Source: Trypanosoma brucei gambiense DAL972 (lineage: Eukaryota > Euglenozoa > Kinetoplastea > Trypanosomatida > Trypanosomatidae). From it: a DNA stretch of 64,000 nt. A program made the position numbers and the translations under genes. The notes under the pieces were generated by a model that had not been told where the DNA came from, made no database searches, and worked only from the letters and a program-made list of their open reading frames with translations. The stretch is taken from the NCBI RefSeq assembly GCF_000210295.1, contig NC_026741.1:1674001-1738000 (forward strand). The letters run 5' to 3'. Position 1 is the first letter of the stretch, and each line of letters opens with the position of its first letter. Below are positions 20,591 to 30,821 of the stretch, one piece after another.

Positions 20591-21751
20591 AAGGGGAAAC
20601 ACAACTCTAAAGGAGAACAAAACACACGAAGGGAAAAGAATAACAAAGTTGAAGAGGAAAAAAAGAGAAAACAAAAAAAATAAAAATAGCACGACACCGC
20701 ACGAAATCAAATCGTCAGAAACGTTCAAAAATAAACAAGAAGAAACTTTCTTTGAAAATACCTCCTGGTACACACGAGTGGACGTAGGCAGAAAAATAAG
20801 AGGACAGTAGAATCACTAAGAGCATGCAGGTAACGAAACAGCAAAAAAAAAAAAAGGCAAAAGCAAATGAACAAATAATAAAAAAAAAAAAAGAAATGTT
20901 ATACATCTCCTTCCTCCCCTCTCTGCACTTGCCAAACTGAGCACCATTCACCACTTGCTCAATTTTTCTTCTTTTTTTTCCCCCTTCTTGTGTTTATACT
21001 CCTTTTTATTTTTATTTTTATTTTTTGGTAGTTGCAAACGGTGCATATGACCGATACGTTGGGTCACAGCACAAAACCGCAGGGGAGAGATTTATTTAAA
21101 AAAAAAAAACAGAACCTCAATAATCATAAATAAAAGTGTGTGTCATGTCTTTTTCTCTTTGTATTTCCCCCTTTTGAGTGTTTTTTTTATTTATTTTTAA
21201 TCCTCCCAAATTCCCACCCCCAACAACGCGATAAACGAAATATATGACCCTTTTCAATCACTCACCGACCCCCGTTAAATATGGTAAGAATAAGAATAAG
21301 AAACAGAACACAAAAAAAAACAAAAAGAAGTAACGCTCCACCACGCGCACAGAGTTCCTCGGTTGTTTTCCTTTCTTTTTTTTAAAAAAAATCCTCTTAC
21401 ACTATCAGCGATCACTGCTACAGTGACTTCAGCATTGCGTGTAGAGACAGAAAGCAAACCACACACCATACCACATTCCTCTCTCTTCCTTCCATATAAA
21501 TTACACACATACAAAAACAAAAAAAGAAAAAAAAACAACGAACACAAATATAAACTATCGTCAAAGGAGTTCAGAAAATGTAAATACGGTTCAAGGATAG
21601 ATCCAAACGCCGTGTAACCAACCTTCAAAAGTTGCCACACTCGAATCCCAAACAAATATATATATATATATATCATATGCCATGATAATTTATACGTTTG
21701 CGTGTACATGTGCACACCCTCACATAATCACACAAAATGAATGTCAAAACC
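19741..21751 (-). other. Spacer between the two FAXC-like genes
   Basis: 2.0 kb with no gene. It contains at least four (TA)n tracts (20015-20037, 20284-20308, 20558-20588, 21656-21673) and many A- and T-runs. Predicted peptides of the YIYIYIY type are translations of these repeats. Confidence 0.6.
20558..20588. repeat. (TA)n microsatellite
   Basis: About 15 perfect TA units in the spacer between the FAXC-like paralogues. Confidence 0.95.
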
Positions 21752-22699
21752 TCAAGAACAGCCTTGTCTACACGTGTGTGGGGTAAACCTATGCGATTGA
21801 TTGCACCCGCTGATGGACTTCATATCTGGAAAAGCTGCACTCGTCATGCGGGCTACGTAACTGGCAAACGGTTCACTTACAGCTAAAGCCGGGATGAGTT
21901 CCTCATGTCCTTCCATTAATGTCTTCGCCACATGCAACCACGCATACACCACAGCGTCATAACTTGTAGGGGTGTCTCCAAGTAAAAACGCACTCTTCTG
22001 CAGAAGCACATCCAAACACTTCACCTCTTGAAGAAATTGGCGTGTGTACTCCAGCGGCGGCAGTCGGTAATCTCCAGTGGTCTCAAGAACCTCCACAAGC
22101 GTGCGCCGCATGCCTTCCACTTTTTTGTGAGTGGACTCCTCATCCCGTGTGAATTCCTCCTCTAACACACCTTCCAATAACTCGGGGTGATCAATCAACA
22201 CTACTCGCTGTAAACCATAGTTGAGTGATGTTTCAACCATCCTTGTAACGACGCGACCAACAGCATGGGATTCAGCGGATAGTTGATTATCCAAATCTAC
22301 ATCAAACTCGTTCATCAAGTAATGAATGATAACTTCACTATCACCCACTGCCACACCATCGTACAAGATGAATGGCAACTTCCCGTTAGGAGATACAGTG
22401 GGGTCGTCGATGAAGTGCACAATGTATGAAATCTTCGCCAGTCGAAGAAAGGTTTCCACCTTAAAGCAATGCAAGAAACAATTAGGGCCGTGTGGCCAGC
22501 GGGGATGAATGAACAAATGTACAATGCCGTGCTCAAGACTATTGAGCATCACTTGCGTCATCACACGCTTCCTAAGTGCCTGAAGGAGTTTTGTGCAACG
22601 ATACATGGCATAACCACACGCAGCAGCTGCAAATGCCGCACAACACAAAGGGTGCTCCCTATACATGCCTTGTAGCGCTCTGCTAGAACCTTCATTCAT
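21752..22699 (-). CDS. FAXC/metaxin-like GST-fold membrane protein, copy 2
   Basis: The 315-residue product is a paralogue of the protein at 18826-19740. It shares the membrane-proximal N-terminus, the GST N block (VHLFIHPRWPHGPNCFL, VETFLRLAKISY, GKLPFILYDG, SEVIIHYLMNEF) and the C-domain signature (LLGDTPTSYDAVVYAWL). It differs by a longer, charged middle (EEEFTRDEESTHKKVEGMRR) and a Cys-rich tail. The N-terminal hydrophobic stretch (LCCAAFAAAACGYAMY) may be the anchor. The start is the ATG at 22697-22699. The long open frame upstream begins at a non-ATG codon and is Lys-rich, so it is probably untranslated. A purine-rich plus-strand patch near 22885-22905 gives the minus-strand pyrimidine tract expected for its acceptor. 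Function is unknown beyond family resemblance. Confidence 0.75.
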   Translation of the reverse strand: MNEGSSRALQGMYREHPLCCAAFAAAACGYAMYRCTKLLQALRKRVMTQVMLNSLEHGIVHLFIHPRWPHGPNCFLHCFKVETFLRLAKISYIVHFIDDPTVSPNGKLPFILYDGVAVGDSEVIIHYLMNEFDVDLDNQLSAESHAVGRVVTRMVETSLNYGLQRVVLIDHPELLEGVLEEEFTRDEESTHKKVEGMRRTLVEVLETTGDYRLPPLEYTRQFLQEVKCLDVLLQKSAFLLGDTPTSYDAVVYAWLHVAKTLMEGHEELIPALAVSEPFASYVARMTSAAFPDMKSISGCNQSHRFTPHTCRQGCS

Positions 22700-23389
22700 A
22701 TCTTTTTTTGTTGTTGTTAAACGTGTGTTTGACAGATTCGTGGATTTTGAACACACTCTAACTGTTTTTCCTGTTGTCTTTTTTTTTTTTTCCTTCCTCT
22801 CTCTTTTCTTCTGCTGCTCCCGCTCTCTTGTATGTACCTGCAACGAAAATACGACTAAACTAGTGAAGTATGGGGTCGACAGCAACGAAAAACAAGAGAA
22901 AGATCCAGCCGATGTATCTTTCTTTATTTCTTCCTTTTTATCTCCTTCTGACCTTCCGATCGCCCACCTGACACCCTTCACACGTTACAGAAAAAAACAA
23001 TGAGACGTAAAAAATGAAAAATAGCTCGTGAAGAAGGGAGTAAATAAATACACACGTAAATATATGAATATTCCTAACTGGAACCAGTAAGGGTTGGATA
23101 AGTTCCTGCTTAACACACGTTGGAAGGGTTTGCAGTTACTCTGGTGCAAATCTAAAAATACGAAACGCAAATAAAAAACATAATAAATCACGACTCGCAA
23201 CCATCAGGGGCACAAACAATAATGAGGCAACCTGAAATGTAATATATATATATATATATACAAAGAATAAAGAAAATAAAGAAAACAGGGTTATTAGGAG
23301 AGGGGGAAATACATAAATAAATAAATATATATATATATATATATATACCCACGGAGTCTCATCAGAAGCAAGACAAACACACACCTTTG
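22700..23389 (-). other. Spacer between copy 2 FAXC-like and RUN-like genes
   Basis: 690 bases with no gene. It holds the probable acceptor region of the FAXC-like gene and two TA tracts (about 23241-23261 and 23325-23347). Confidence 0.5.
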
Positions 23390-24427
23390 CTACACCCTGT
23401 CGACCGCCTCAAAGAGAAGCGCCTCCTGTTCGGCCATGACCGACACAAGTTGGCGCCATTTCCTGAAGAGAATTACCTCCGCCTCATCAAGTAGCATTTT
23501 AGCGCGCCCTAAATTGGAACCGGTAAAATTAGTTGTGGCATTCGTTCGTACTTCCGCGATGGTCCCATCACTTTTGCAATAATCGCCCACATCAGCCGCC
23601 TCACCGCTGTTGTTTCCCCCTCTCATTTCCCTCCCATAAACGCCATGTGAGTCACTTCTCCGTTCCGCAGTCCCCACTGTTGACTTACAACCACCAAATA
23701 AAGGAGTGATATGGCCAGTAGTTGTGTCGTGCCGGCTGTCTAACCATTTAATTGCTTCGCCACTGTTCCCATGCATCGGTCCATTTGCATTACGGCGGGT
23801 GTTATCCGCGCACGGGGGAACTAACATCAAGTCAAACTTCACAGTAGCAGCCGTTCCTGACACTCCGGCTACAATTTGTGTCAAGGTCACACCACCAATG
23901 GGAGTACAAATGCGGAGGAACGCATCCCACAACTTCCCTTCCATATCACACAAAATACTCGCACCCCGCTCCGCATAGAATGCAGTTAATTCCGCTGCAT
24001 TCCACCGTCCAATGAGTTGTAGCGCTGCCAAAAGCACTCCCTGATTGAGCATTAAACGCAGTAGCGCTCGCACACGCACATCTGCAGGGCTTTGCATGAA
24101 GGAAGACTTCACAACATACACGAGTTGTCCAGAGAACTTTAGACGATACATCGCCTTTCTCAGTGGACTTTTTGAACTTTCGTGTCGCGCAATCTTGGCG
24201 CACACGACCCTAAGAGTCTCGAGAACAGACCACAGATCAATTCCTTCGCATAGGCCACGAGAAAGTACATTAATTAACTCCGTGATGAGCAGTTCCGCCA
24301 CCTCCGCCATATATACGAGTTCGCCTTCGCGGCCACTAGAACGAGGAGCCGAAACATCACCATAATTTTTTACCGTGCGAGGGGAAAAAAGCAAAACGCT
24401 CTTCACCGCCGACTGCAGTGAATCCAT
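23390..24427 (-). CDS. Probable RUN-domain protein
   Basis: The 345-residue product begins at the ATG at 24425-24427, because the longer frame opens with TTG. Residues about 45-190 look like a RUN domain, the helical fold found in effectors of Rab/Rap-type small GTPases: ELLITELINVLSRGL, then DLWSVLETL, then the conserved core RVRALLRLMLNQGVLLAALQ, then a block ending in FYAERGASIL. The rest (about 215-310) is Gly/Asn/Ser-rich and probably disordered. A final charged helix (KMLLDEAEVILFRKWRQ) follows. RUN proteins usually act in vesicle traffic or cytoskeletal transport, but no partner can be inferred here. The assignment rests on pattern only. An unrelated helical domain is the alternative. 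Confidence 0.65.
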   Translation of the reverse strand: MDSLQSAVKSVLLFSPRTVKNYGDVSAPRSSGREGELVYMAEVAELLITELINVLSRGLCEGIDLWSVLETLRVVCAKIARHESSKSPLRKAMYRLKFSGQLVYVVKSSFMQSPADVRVRALLRLMLNQGVLLAALQLIGRWNAAELTAFYAERGASILCDMEGKLWDAFLRICTPIGGVTLTQIVAGVSGTAATVKFDLMLVPPCADNTRRNANGPMHGNSGEAIKWLDSRHDTTTGHITPLFGGCKSTVGTAERRSDSHGVYGREMRGGNNSGEAADVGDYCKSDGTIAEVRTNATTNFTGSNLGRAKMLLDEAEVILFRKWRQLVSVMAEQEALLFEAVDRV

Positions 24428-24861
24428 GACGTCGCGGCAACAGGGATGAATACAATGCAGTGCACTACACTTATATTTCCTCGTAGTTGAAAGCTCCAAA
24501 GAAGGAACTTAAGGTATCAAGGCATAACTCGGCAGATAAGGTCGTCTCGTTGGACTAGCAGAACATGGAATGACGGGATAAGTTGGGAAGAAAAAAAAAA
24601 AAAGAAACGCACAAAGGATGGAAAAGCAGTGCTGACAATACCACTTCCTCCCCGCTTAGTATCGCAAAAATGCCAAAGTGCACAAACATGTACACATGCA
24701 CTTAGATAGAAATTACTGAGGATATTCCAAGGCAACTTCGGTATTTTACCTTCACAGAAGTAGGGTAGAGTGGAAGCCGCACGACAGCAACATCAACGGC
24801 TTCCACGTCAGGTGCCGCCGTCGCATTAAAATCTACACCCACAACCTCCTGATAATTGCCT
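24428..24861 (-). other. Spacer between RUN-like and UBAC2-like genes
   Basis: 434 bases with no supported gene. An A-run at 24591-24604 supplies a minus-strand pyrimidine tract and a possible acceptor for the RUN-like gene. Confidence 0.4.
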
Positions 24862-25977
24862 CTAGGCACCAACAAGCACATTTACAGCAACATCTACCTG
24901 TCCACCGGCCGCTGACAAAGCATGTCGAATGTCTTCAGCACTAAATCCCATTCCCAATTCCATTATCTGAGCGACACGTTCATCCACTTCAACGTCACCA
25001 ACGCGACCGCCGACGGGCCGATGGGTGGTCTGTTGGTTACCTGTGGGATTTCGCCCCTCCCGCTGCGGCATGGGCCTCGCGTTGCGTCGGTGTCGAGCAC
25101 CCCCTGATGACCACAACCCGAATGCTTCATCGTCATTCATATAACCTCCTTCAACCAAATTATCCACGGTGTAGCGGCCGTCTGTTGCCGCCCTTACATT
25201 TCCCGCCCGTTTGAGTGGCTTTAATTCCACTGTGGGACTCTGACCACCGACTATGTTGAGAATTGGTTTCAGTAACCGCAAGACAGGACGGCACACACGC
25301 CGGCTGAACAAACCTAAGAACCATGCCAATGGCCCCTGCCGTCCCGAGGCGAGACCGAAAACAACTCCCAGAAGGGTAAGCACCAGGCGAGTGTAGAGGC
25401 CCGCATCCGCACGAATTACGCTCCCGCGAAGGCGTGACGTCCGCATCGGGAGTTCCGTTTCAGGGCACACAATTAGTTTCAACATCGACAATGTCAGCAG
25501 CGGCTTCGAAATTATTGCTAGAGGGAACGAAAAAGACTCCCACGCGTCGAGCGATGGCACCTCCATGATGAAACGCGTCACAAGTGAGGCTAGCGGCATG
25601 AGTGACCCGGCTGCGGATAGGACTTGAAGCTGTTCGAATGGCAACGACAAGGAAGATCCCCTAACAACACAGACGTTGATAATAAATGAACTTATCATTG
25701 CAGTTGTCACAACGAAGGCGAGAAAAGACGCTGATCCCCATCGTCGTTCCAGTTTACGCATCTGTATAATTATGAACAACGCACAACCAAGATCAAAAAT
25801 GGAGATCCCCAATGTCCCCAGGGGAAATGTGAGTATTGGGAGGCGCTTGATGGTGGCTGTCCAGCCCAGTACAGTGCGAGAAGGTTGCGAAACCACGTGA
25901 CCACGAATCGCAGCACTTGAGTAATACACGGAAATGCCTATCAGAAACCCCGTGATGGGGGCGTGTGCTAATGCCAT
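24862..25977 (-). CDS. UBAC2-like pseudorhomboid with C-terminal UBA domain
   Basis: The 371-residue product has about six hydrophobic spans in its first 225 residues (for example PILTFPLGTLGISIFDLGCALFIIIQ split by short loops, then FLAFVVTTAMISSFIINVCV). A polar linker follows, and a UBA domain closes the protein (about 334-371, IMELGMGFSAEDIRHALSAA) with the MGF-type loop. This order, rhomboid-like membrane domain plus UBA, is that of UBAC2 and related ER proteins that work with ubiquitin-dependent ER-associated degradation. No GxSxG rhomboid protease serine motif is seen, which fits a pseudoprotease. The start is the ATG at 25975-25977. An ER membrane location is inferred from the family. 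Confidence 0.8.
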   Translation of the reverse strand: MALAHAPITGFLIGISVYYSSAAIRGHVVSQPSRTVLGWTATIKRLPILTFPLGTLGISIFDLGCALFIIIQMRKLERRWGSASFLAFVVTTAMISSFIINVCVVRGSSLSLPFEQLQVLSAAGSLMPLASLVTRFIMEVPSLDAWESFSFPLAIISKPLLTLSMLKLIVCPETELPMRTSRLRGSVIRADAGLYTRLVLTLLGVVFGLASGRQGPLAWFLGLFSRRVCRPVLRLLKPILNIVGGQSPTVELKPLKRAGNVRAATDGRYTVDNLVEGGYMNDDEAFGLWSSGGARHRRNARPMPQREGRNPTGNQQTTHRPVGGRVGDVEVDERVAQIMELGMGFSAEDIRHALSAAGGQVDVAVNVLVGA

Positions 25978-28462
25978 CACTTAATCTTTCTTTGCACCTA
26001 TGCTTGTATGTGCGCGGGGCCAGTAAAATTTTTTTAAAATATATATATATATATGTTTTAATATTTGTGGGCGTATTTCCCTTTTCTGTTGGTATTATTT
26101 CCCTCCACCCGTCGATTGCTCTCGCTGTACGAGGAAACCTGTGGGACAAAAATAAGAACAAATGTTAGAATAGGGGAAGTAGCGCTTGTGTGTGTATGTA
26201 TTTGGCGGGACAATGTTGGTTGCATTTAGAGGAATAAGCAAAACAACAGAAAAAGTAAGACACAGTGAGAATTCAGATGCACAATGAAGGCGATATGCTT
26301 AAAAGCACTTGTAAAATAGATTCGACGAGGTTGCATCAGTAAGTAGTGGAAAATGAGGAAGATGGGCACCCGTGCTCGCGGTTTATGTGCATTTATATAT
26401 ATGTACATAATTGCATGCGAAAGCACATAAAAAACAAAAAGAGTTTAAAAGATATGAAAGGAATTATTAGAGGCTGTAAAGGAAGAAAAATAACTACGGA
26501 ATATGTAAAACTTTCCTTTTTTCTCCGCTAAATAACTTTCACTGCGCCTGCTAGGCGGTGACATTACACTAATGATTCCCTTCCTTCAAATAAAAAACCT
26601 CTCTGCACTTACTCTCCCTCTGTCCATTCCAAACGGACGACCAAAAAAAAAAAAAAAAGAAACTGAAAGAGGACAGATGGTGGCATTATAATCAAAAAAA
26701 AAACATATATATATATATATATATTATTTATATATTACATATATGTTGAGGCTACACCAATTCAGTTAAAGTACTTCAGAAAGGAAACAACTAGTCACAT
26801 CACAAAAGAAAAAAAAACACAAAGAGGGATGCGCTCGTTGTGACGGTGTACCGCAGAGTCACGAAGAAAAACAAAGAGGGGGAAAAAGGGAAGGCAGTGG
26901 AAATAAGTAAGTAAGTGAAACAAAAATTAAAAAAAAAACAAAAAAGAAAAAAAAAAAAGAAAAGAAAAGAAAAAACAAAAAAGGCAAAAAAGAAAAGGAA
27001 GATGCACAGACGGAGCCGAAGAGGTGTTTCTCTTTAATACGTGTCTCCCTTGCCCCATAACCGTCCTAAAAGTAGGAAAACAAAAAGCAAAAAAAAAAAA
27101 CAGCAGCAGATTGGTTACAACAACAATAACTACAGTAACAACTGTAGCTATCATAACAATAGCAGTAAGGAAAGTAAAAAAATTAAAATTAAAATTAAAA
27201 AAGTAAGGTTAATAAGGTTTAAAAGATCAGTAACATTAATGCGAATGTTAATGATGATACAAAAAAAAGAGGGGGGAAGAACAAGGAAGTGAGAAGAAAA
27301 GAAAAGAAAAGAAGACAAAAGGGTAGCAGAGGCAATCGTTTATCTATTTTGAAGTGTGCGCCTTATTTCCCCGTTCCGATGATATTCTCCGCTTCAACAT
27401 TAATAAAAATATTTTAAATATAAATACATCGGTTCTTCTAAATTATATATATGTATATTATTATTATTATAAATTTAGTTACTTGCTTATCCTCGTTTCA
27501 CTTTCATTCTTTTAACGGCATCAAAAAAAAAAAAATTGAGCCTCCCGAGAGCCGCTAAACTCATCACTACATTTTAAACTACCATAATCAGAAGAAAAAA
27601 AAAAGGAAACTAATGCAACTCAACTACGCATACACTTCCATATATTTGTACCTATTTGTGTTTAATTTTGTCTTTTCATAGTCTCGTTTGGTTCCGGAAA
27701 AGTACCAGATTAGGTGAAGTTAACGTTAAAGTTTCTTTGAGGGACGCCAAATAATAGGAAAATGACAAAAACAAAACAAAGAACCGGAGATGAAGGGGGG
27801 GGAGGCGAAAAAAAAAAAAAAAAGCGCAACCTGAACCAAAAGAAAGAGGGGAAAACGGGAGGAATACGAAAGAGTGAAAGGCGCGTGCGTTCCAAGAGGA
27901 AAAAAAAAAGGGGCCACAATATAAAATAAACGGAGACACGATAATTCTAAGGAGCGTACGGTACAATTTCCGTTTAGAAAGTTCTTGAGAATTTACTCTT
28001 TTTCTTTTTAATTTTCATAATAATACTTTGTAATATCGGGAACACATGCACATATATACACACATACATGCATGCGTATTGAATTGGTTCTCTTCCTTTA
28101 ACCCAATAATTCTCCCCGCAGTCACACCAAAAATCATACGGGACTTCAAACATTATTTTCTTTTCTCTTTCTTTTTTTACTTTACTTTTTGTTTTGTTTT
28201 GTTTTGTTTTCTCCCCTTCTCTTTTTCTTCCTTTCACTCAATCTCCATATCCTAGAACCGTATCTCCCTTCTGTTTCACGATTACCACAAATTGGAAAAT
28301 AAAGTACTTGTAAATGTTTCTCCTTTCTTTCTTTTCTCTCTCTCTCTCTCTTTTTTATTTTTTCCCCCCTTAGTCTGCTTCTTTCTTTTTTTTTCTCCTT
28401 TTTGTGTGTATGCGTGGACATATATATATGTATATATATATAAATAATCCCCGAACATTTAT
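25978..28462 (-). other. Long AT-rich spacer
   Basis: 2.5 kb with no supported gene. It includes TA tracts near 26038-26055 and 26705-26725, long A-runs (26643-26657, 26930-26990, 27809-27824) and a C/T-rich stretch on the plus strand at 28160-28410. Confidence 0.6.
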
Positions 28463-29101
28463 TTATGACAAATGCTTTCCAGGGGTATGCTGATGAATCA
28501 GTTGACCCATTTGTCTCCTCTGTTCCTCCATTACATGCTGATGAAACTCTTGTGATGTGCTGCAAGAGCCACGGCGTGCGGGTTCCCCCACGTAAAAGTT
28601 TGGAAGCGGTAACTTTCCAGTTGTCGTTGCCGTTGGTATTTCAGTTGTTCGTGGCACATCAGCCGGTGTTCCATCTTGCATAAATCCCCAATTCTCCCGA
28701 AATATCGACTGAGAGACTCCCTTCGGTGTCATGAATTGTGGGGAAGATGAGCTCCAAGATGCGCCACAAGGGAGGTGTTGAGGGTTACGTGTGATACCGC
28801 TGCAACTTGGGCCCGTTGCTCCGGGGAGATGAGCAAACCATGTCCCATCTGAGCTGGAAAGAACATAAAAGGGTTGGCGGTGACTTGTTGAACTGTTTCT
28901 GGAAGCGCTGGCAGCTCCTTTTGCTGTTGCCGTTGCCGTTGCCGGGCCACTACCGCTGCTGCTGATATCATGTGCACAATTGTGCCCACTATTGGATACG
29001 TCTTCGCATGGGTTCATTTGCAACAATATATCCACTGTGGAGAGCCGTCTTGGGGAAGCACCTCCAGCTCCATTTGAATTCACGTGAATATTCCGAGACA
29101 T
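28463..29101 (-). CDS. Unrecognised low-complexity protein
   Basis: The 212-residue product begins at the ATG at 29099-29101. The longer frame opens with TTG. I do not recognise it. The first 80 residues are Asn/Ser/Gly/Ala-rich (with an ATATATAKGAASAS run). The centre has a more ordered, possibly conserved patch (PQHLPCGASW and PQFMTPKGVSQSIFRENW). The end is Gln/His-rich (EEQRRQMGQLIHQH). No membrane span, signal peptide or catalytic motif is visible. Such composition is common in trypanosome RNA-regulatory and cytoskeletal proteins, but no role can be assigned. It lies between the fatty acyl-CoA reductase and UBAC2-like genes with long spacers on both sides. Confidence 0.6.
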   Translation of the reverse strand: MSRNIHVNSNGAGGASPRRLSTVDILLQMNPCEDVSNSGHNCAHDISSSGSGPATATATAKGAASASRNSSTSHRQPFYVLSSSDGTWFAHLPGATGPSCSGITRNPQHLPCGASWSSSSPQFMTPKGVSQSIFRENWGFMQDGTPADVPRTTEIPTATTTGKLPLPNFYVGEPARRGSCSTSQEFHQHVMEEQRRQMGQLIHQHTPGKHLS

Positions 29102-30821
29102 TCTTATCAACCCCAGCAGTTTCTCAGGATATGTATAATAAAGGTGATTTGAACATTTAGAAGGGGTGTGAGACAAAATAGAGAAAAAAAAGAAGAGGAA
29201 GAAGAAGAGGAAGAAGAAGAGAGATGGAAATTAAATGTGGTAAAATATCGTGCAAAGTAAACAACAGTATATATCATAAGAATAAAAACCATAACAGTAA
29301 TAACAAAAATAATGACAAACAGGCAGTTAAATCACAAACCAAATCAGCAGATGAGATGAAAGAAGCGCCGGATGATGGTGGACGAATGGGCAACGTCAGA
29401 CGCTTTTGCTTGACGCAATAACTTCTATATGCATCTGTTATGTTTATTCCGTGACCCTCCCCTTCCCTCCTCTCTCTTTTTTCCCCCTCAATACGTCACC
29501 CCAACCAACAGCACCAACTAAGTTTTTAAATACGTATATATATATATATATATATACAACAGGGAGGAAATATTGTGAAAGAATGCCTTGGTACGGTGAT
29601 ATTACCTCAAACCACGTGGGGTGCTGCCACACCAAAAGTTTATTTCAGCCCCTCCCCCCCCCCTCGGCCGCCCGGTCGGCCGCCTGTAAGTCAAAGCTTC
29701 TTCGAAGCAAACCGAAGGACCTCATGCAGCAGTAAAACAGTAAAGAGACTAAATGAAAAGAGGGAGAGGAAAAAAGAAAAAAAAAAAACACAGTCCCCTT
29801 CTGCGCCGTGCAGCGGGAGCACTTCTGAAAGCATTACTGCATCTGCACCGTCATTTATTCCTCAAACATCGGACCACGGGTCCCCACTTGGTGCTATGGA
29901 GAACTATCAAATTGACTGCCCAGTTTAACACACAAATACAAACACATGCATCTTCCCACTAATGGTTTAGTGAAAGTCTTCCGAGCCAAACAGACACAAC
30001 CACACACACACACATAACTTAACTTAATGCACTTTTCATTCTTCCCACATATATACGGAAGAACAACAAGTACGAATTGTGTGTGTGGTTGTGTCTTCTT
30101 CCTATTTTACCTCATATTCAATTTTGTCATTTTCATCAACATCCCGTCCCCTGCACTACTCCCCCCTTCTCCCCTTCTCCTCCTCTCCTTTTCTTTCTTT
30201 TTTCGCCATGAAAAAATCTACGTTTATCTTAACTCTCACCTTTTGGTCATTATCTCTTCATCTTGACACAGTTAGCTGTTATTGTTTTCTTTTCTGCTTG
30301 ATGAAAGAATTTCTTCATCATATCAGTGATTTGAGCAGAAGCTACTTCTTTTAAATTCCCTCCCCCCCTTTTTTTAATAATGATCATAATAATAAAAATA
30401 AAATAAAACCGTTCGCCCTGAAGAGAAGAAAAGAAAGGGAGAAGGGGCCAGAGAGAGGGGGAAAAAAAAAGAGAACGTTGGGGAGGGAAGGGGGAAACAA
30501 ACATTGAGCACGATGTCAACCTGATCCACGAAACCGAAATGACGAAGGCGGTATAAGACGCGGCAGGGAATTTTTTATAAAAAAAAAAGAAATCAGACCG
30601 GGAATTTTATAACTAATACACCAAAAAACAAATAGAGGGTGGAACACACAAGAAGAAACGGATACGGTAGGGTCCGTATGTTAGACCCGACAAACCTAAA
30701 CAGATGAAAGACCTGTATGCATGTCTATATATATATATATATATATGTTTATGTAAATTTGTAAATGTGTACCACCTTCACCCATCTATTTTATTTATTC
30801 CGATTTCGTACATAAACTACA
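29102..30821 (-). other. Spacer downstream of the fatty acyl-CoA reductase gene
   Basis: 1.7 kb without a supported gene. (TA)n lies at 29533-29557 and 30726-30747, a short GC-rich patch (ccccctcggccgcccggtcg) near 29657-29676, and an A/G-rich stretch at 30421-30500. Confidence 0.5.

Noticed and set aside
20522..20773. ORFs rich in Tyr-Ile repeats at this and other sites
   Set aside because: They are translations of (TA)n microsatellites and start at non-ATG codons.
22700..22981. 94-codon N-terminal extension of the second FAXC-like protein
   Set aside because: The frame opens at a non-ATG codon and the extension is Lys/Glu-rich from a purine tract that is more likely the acceptor region.
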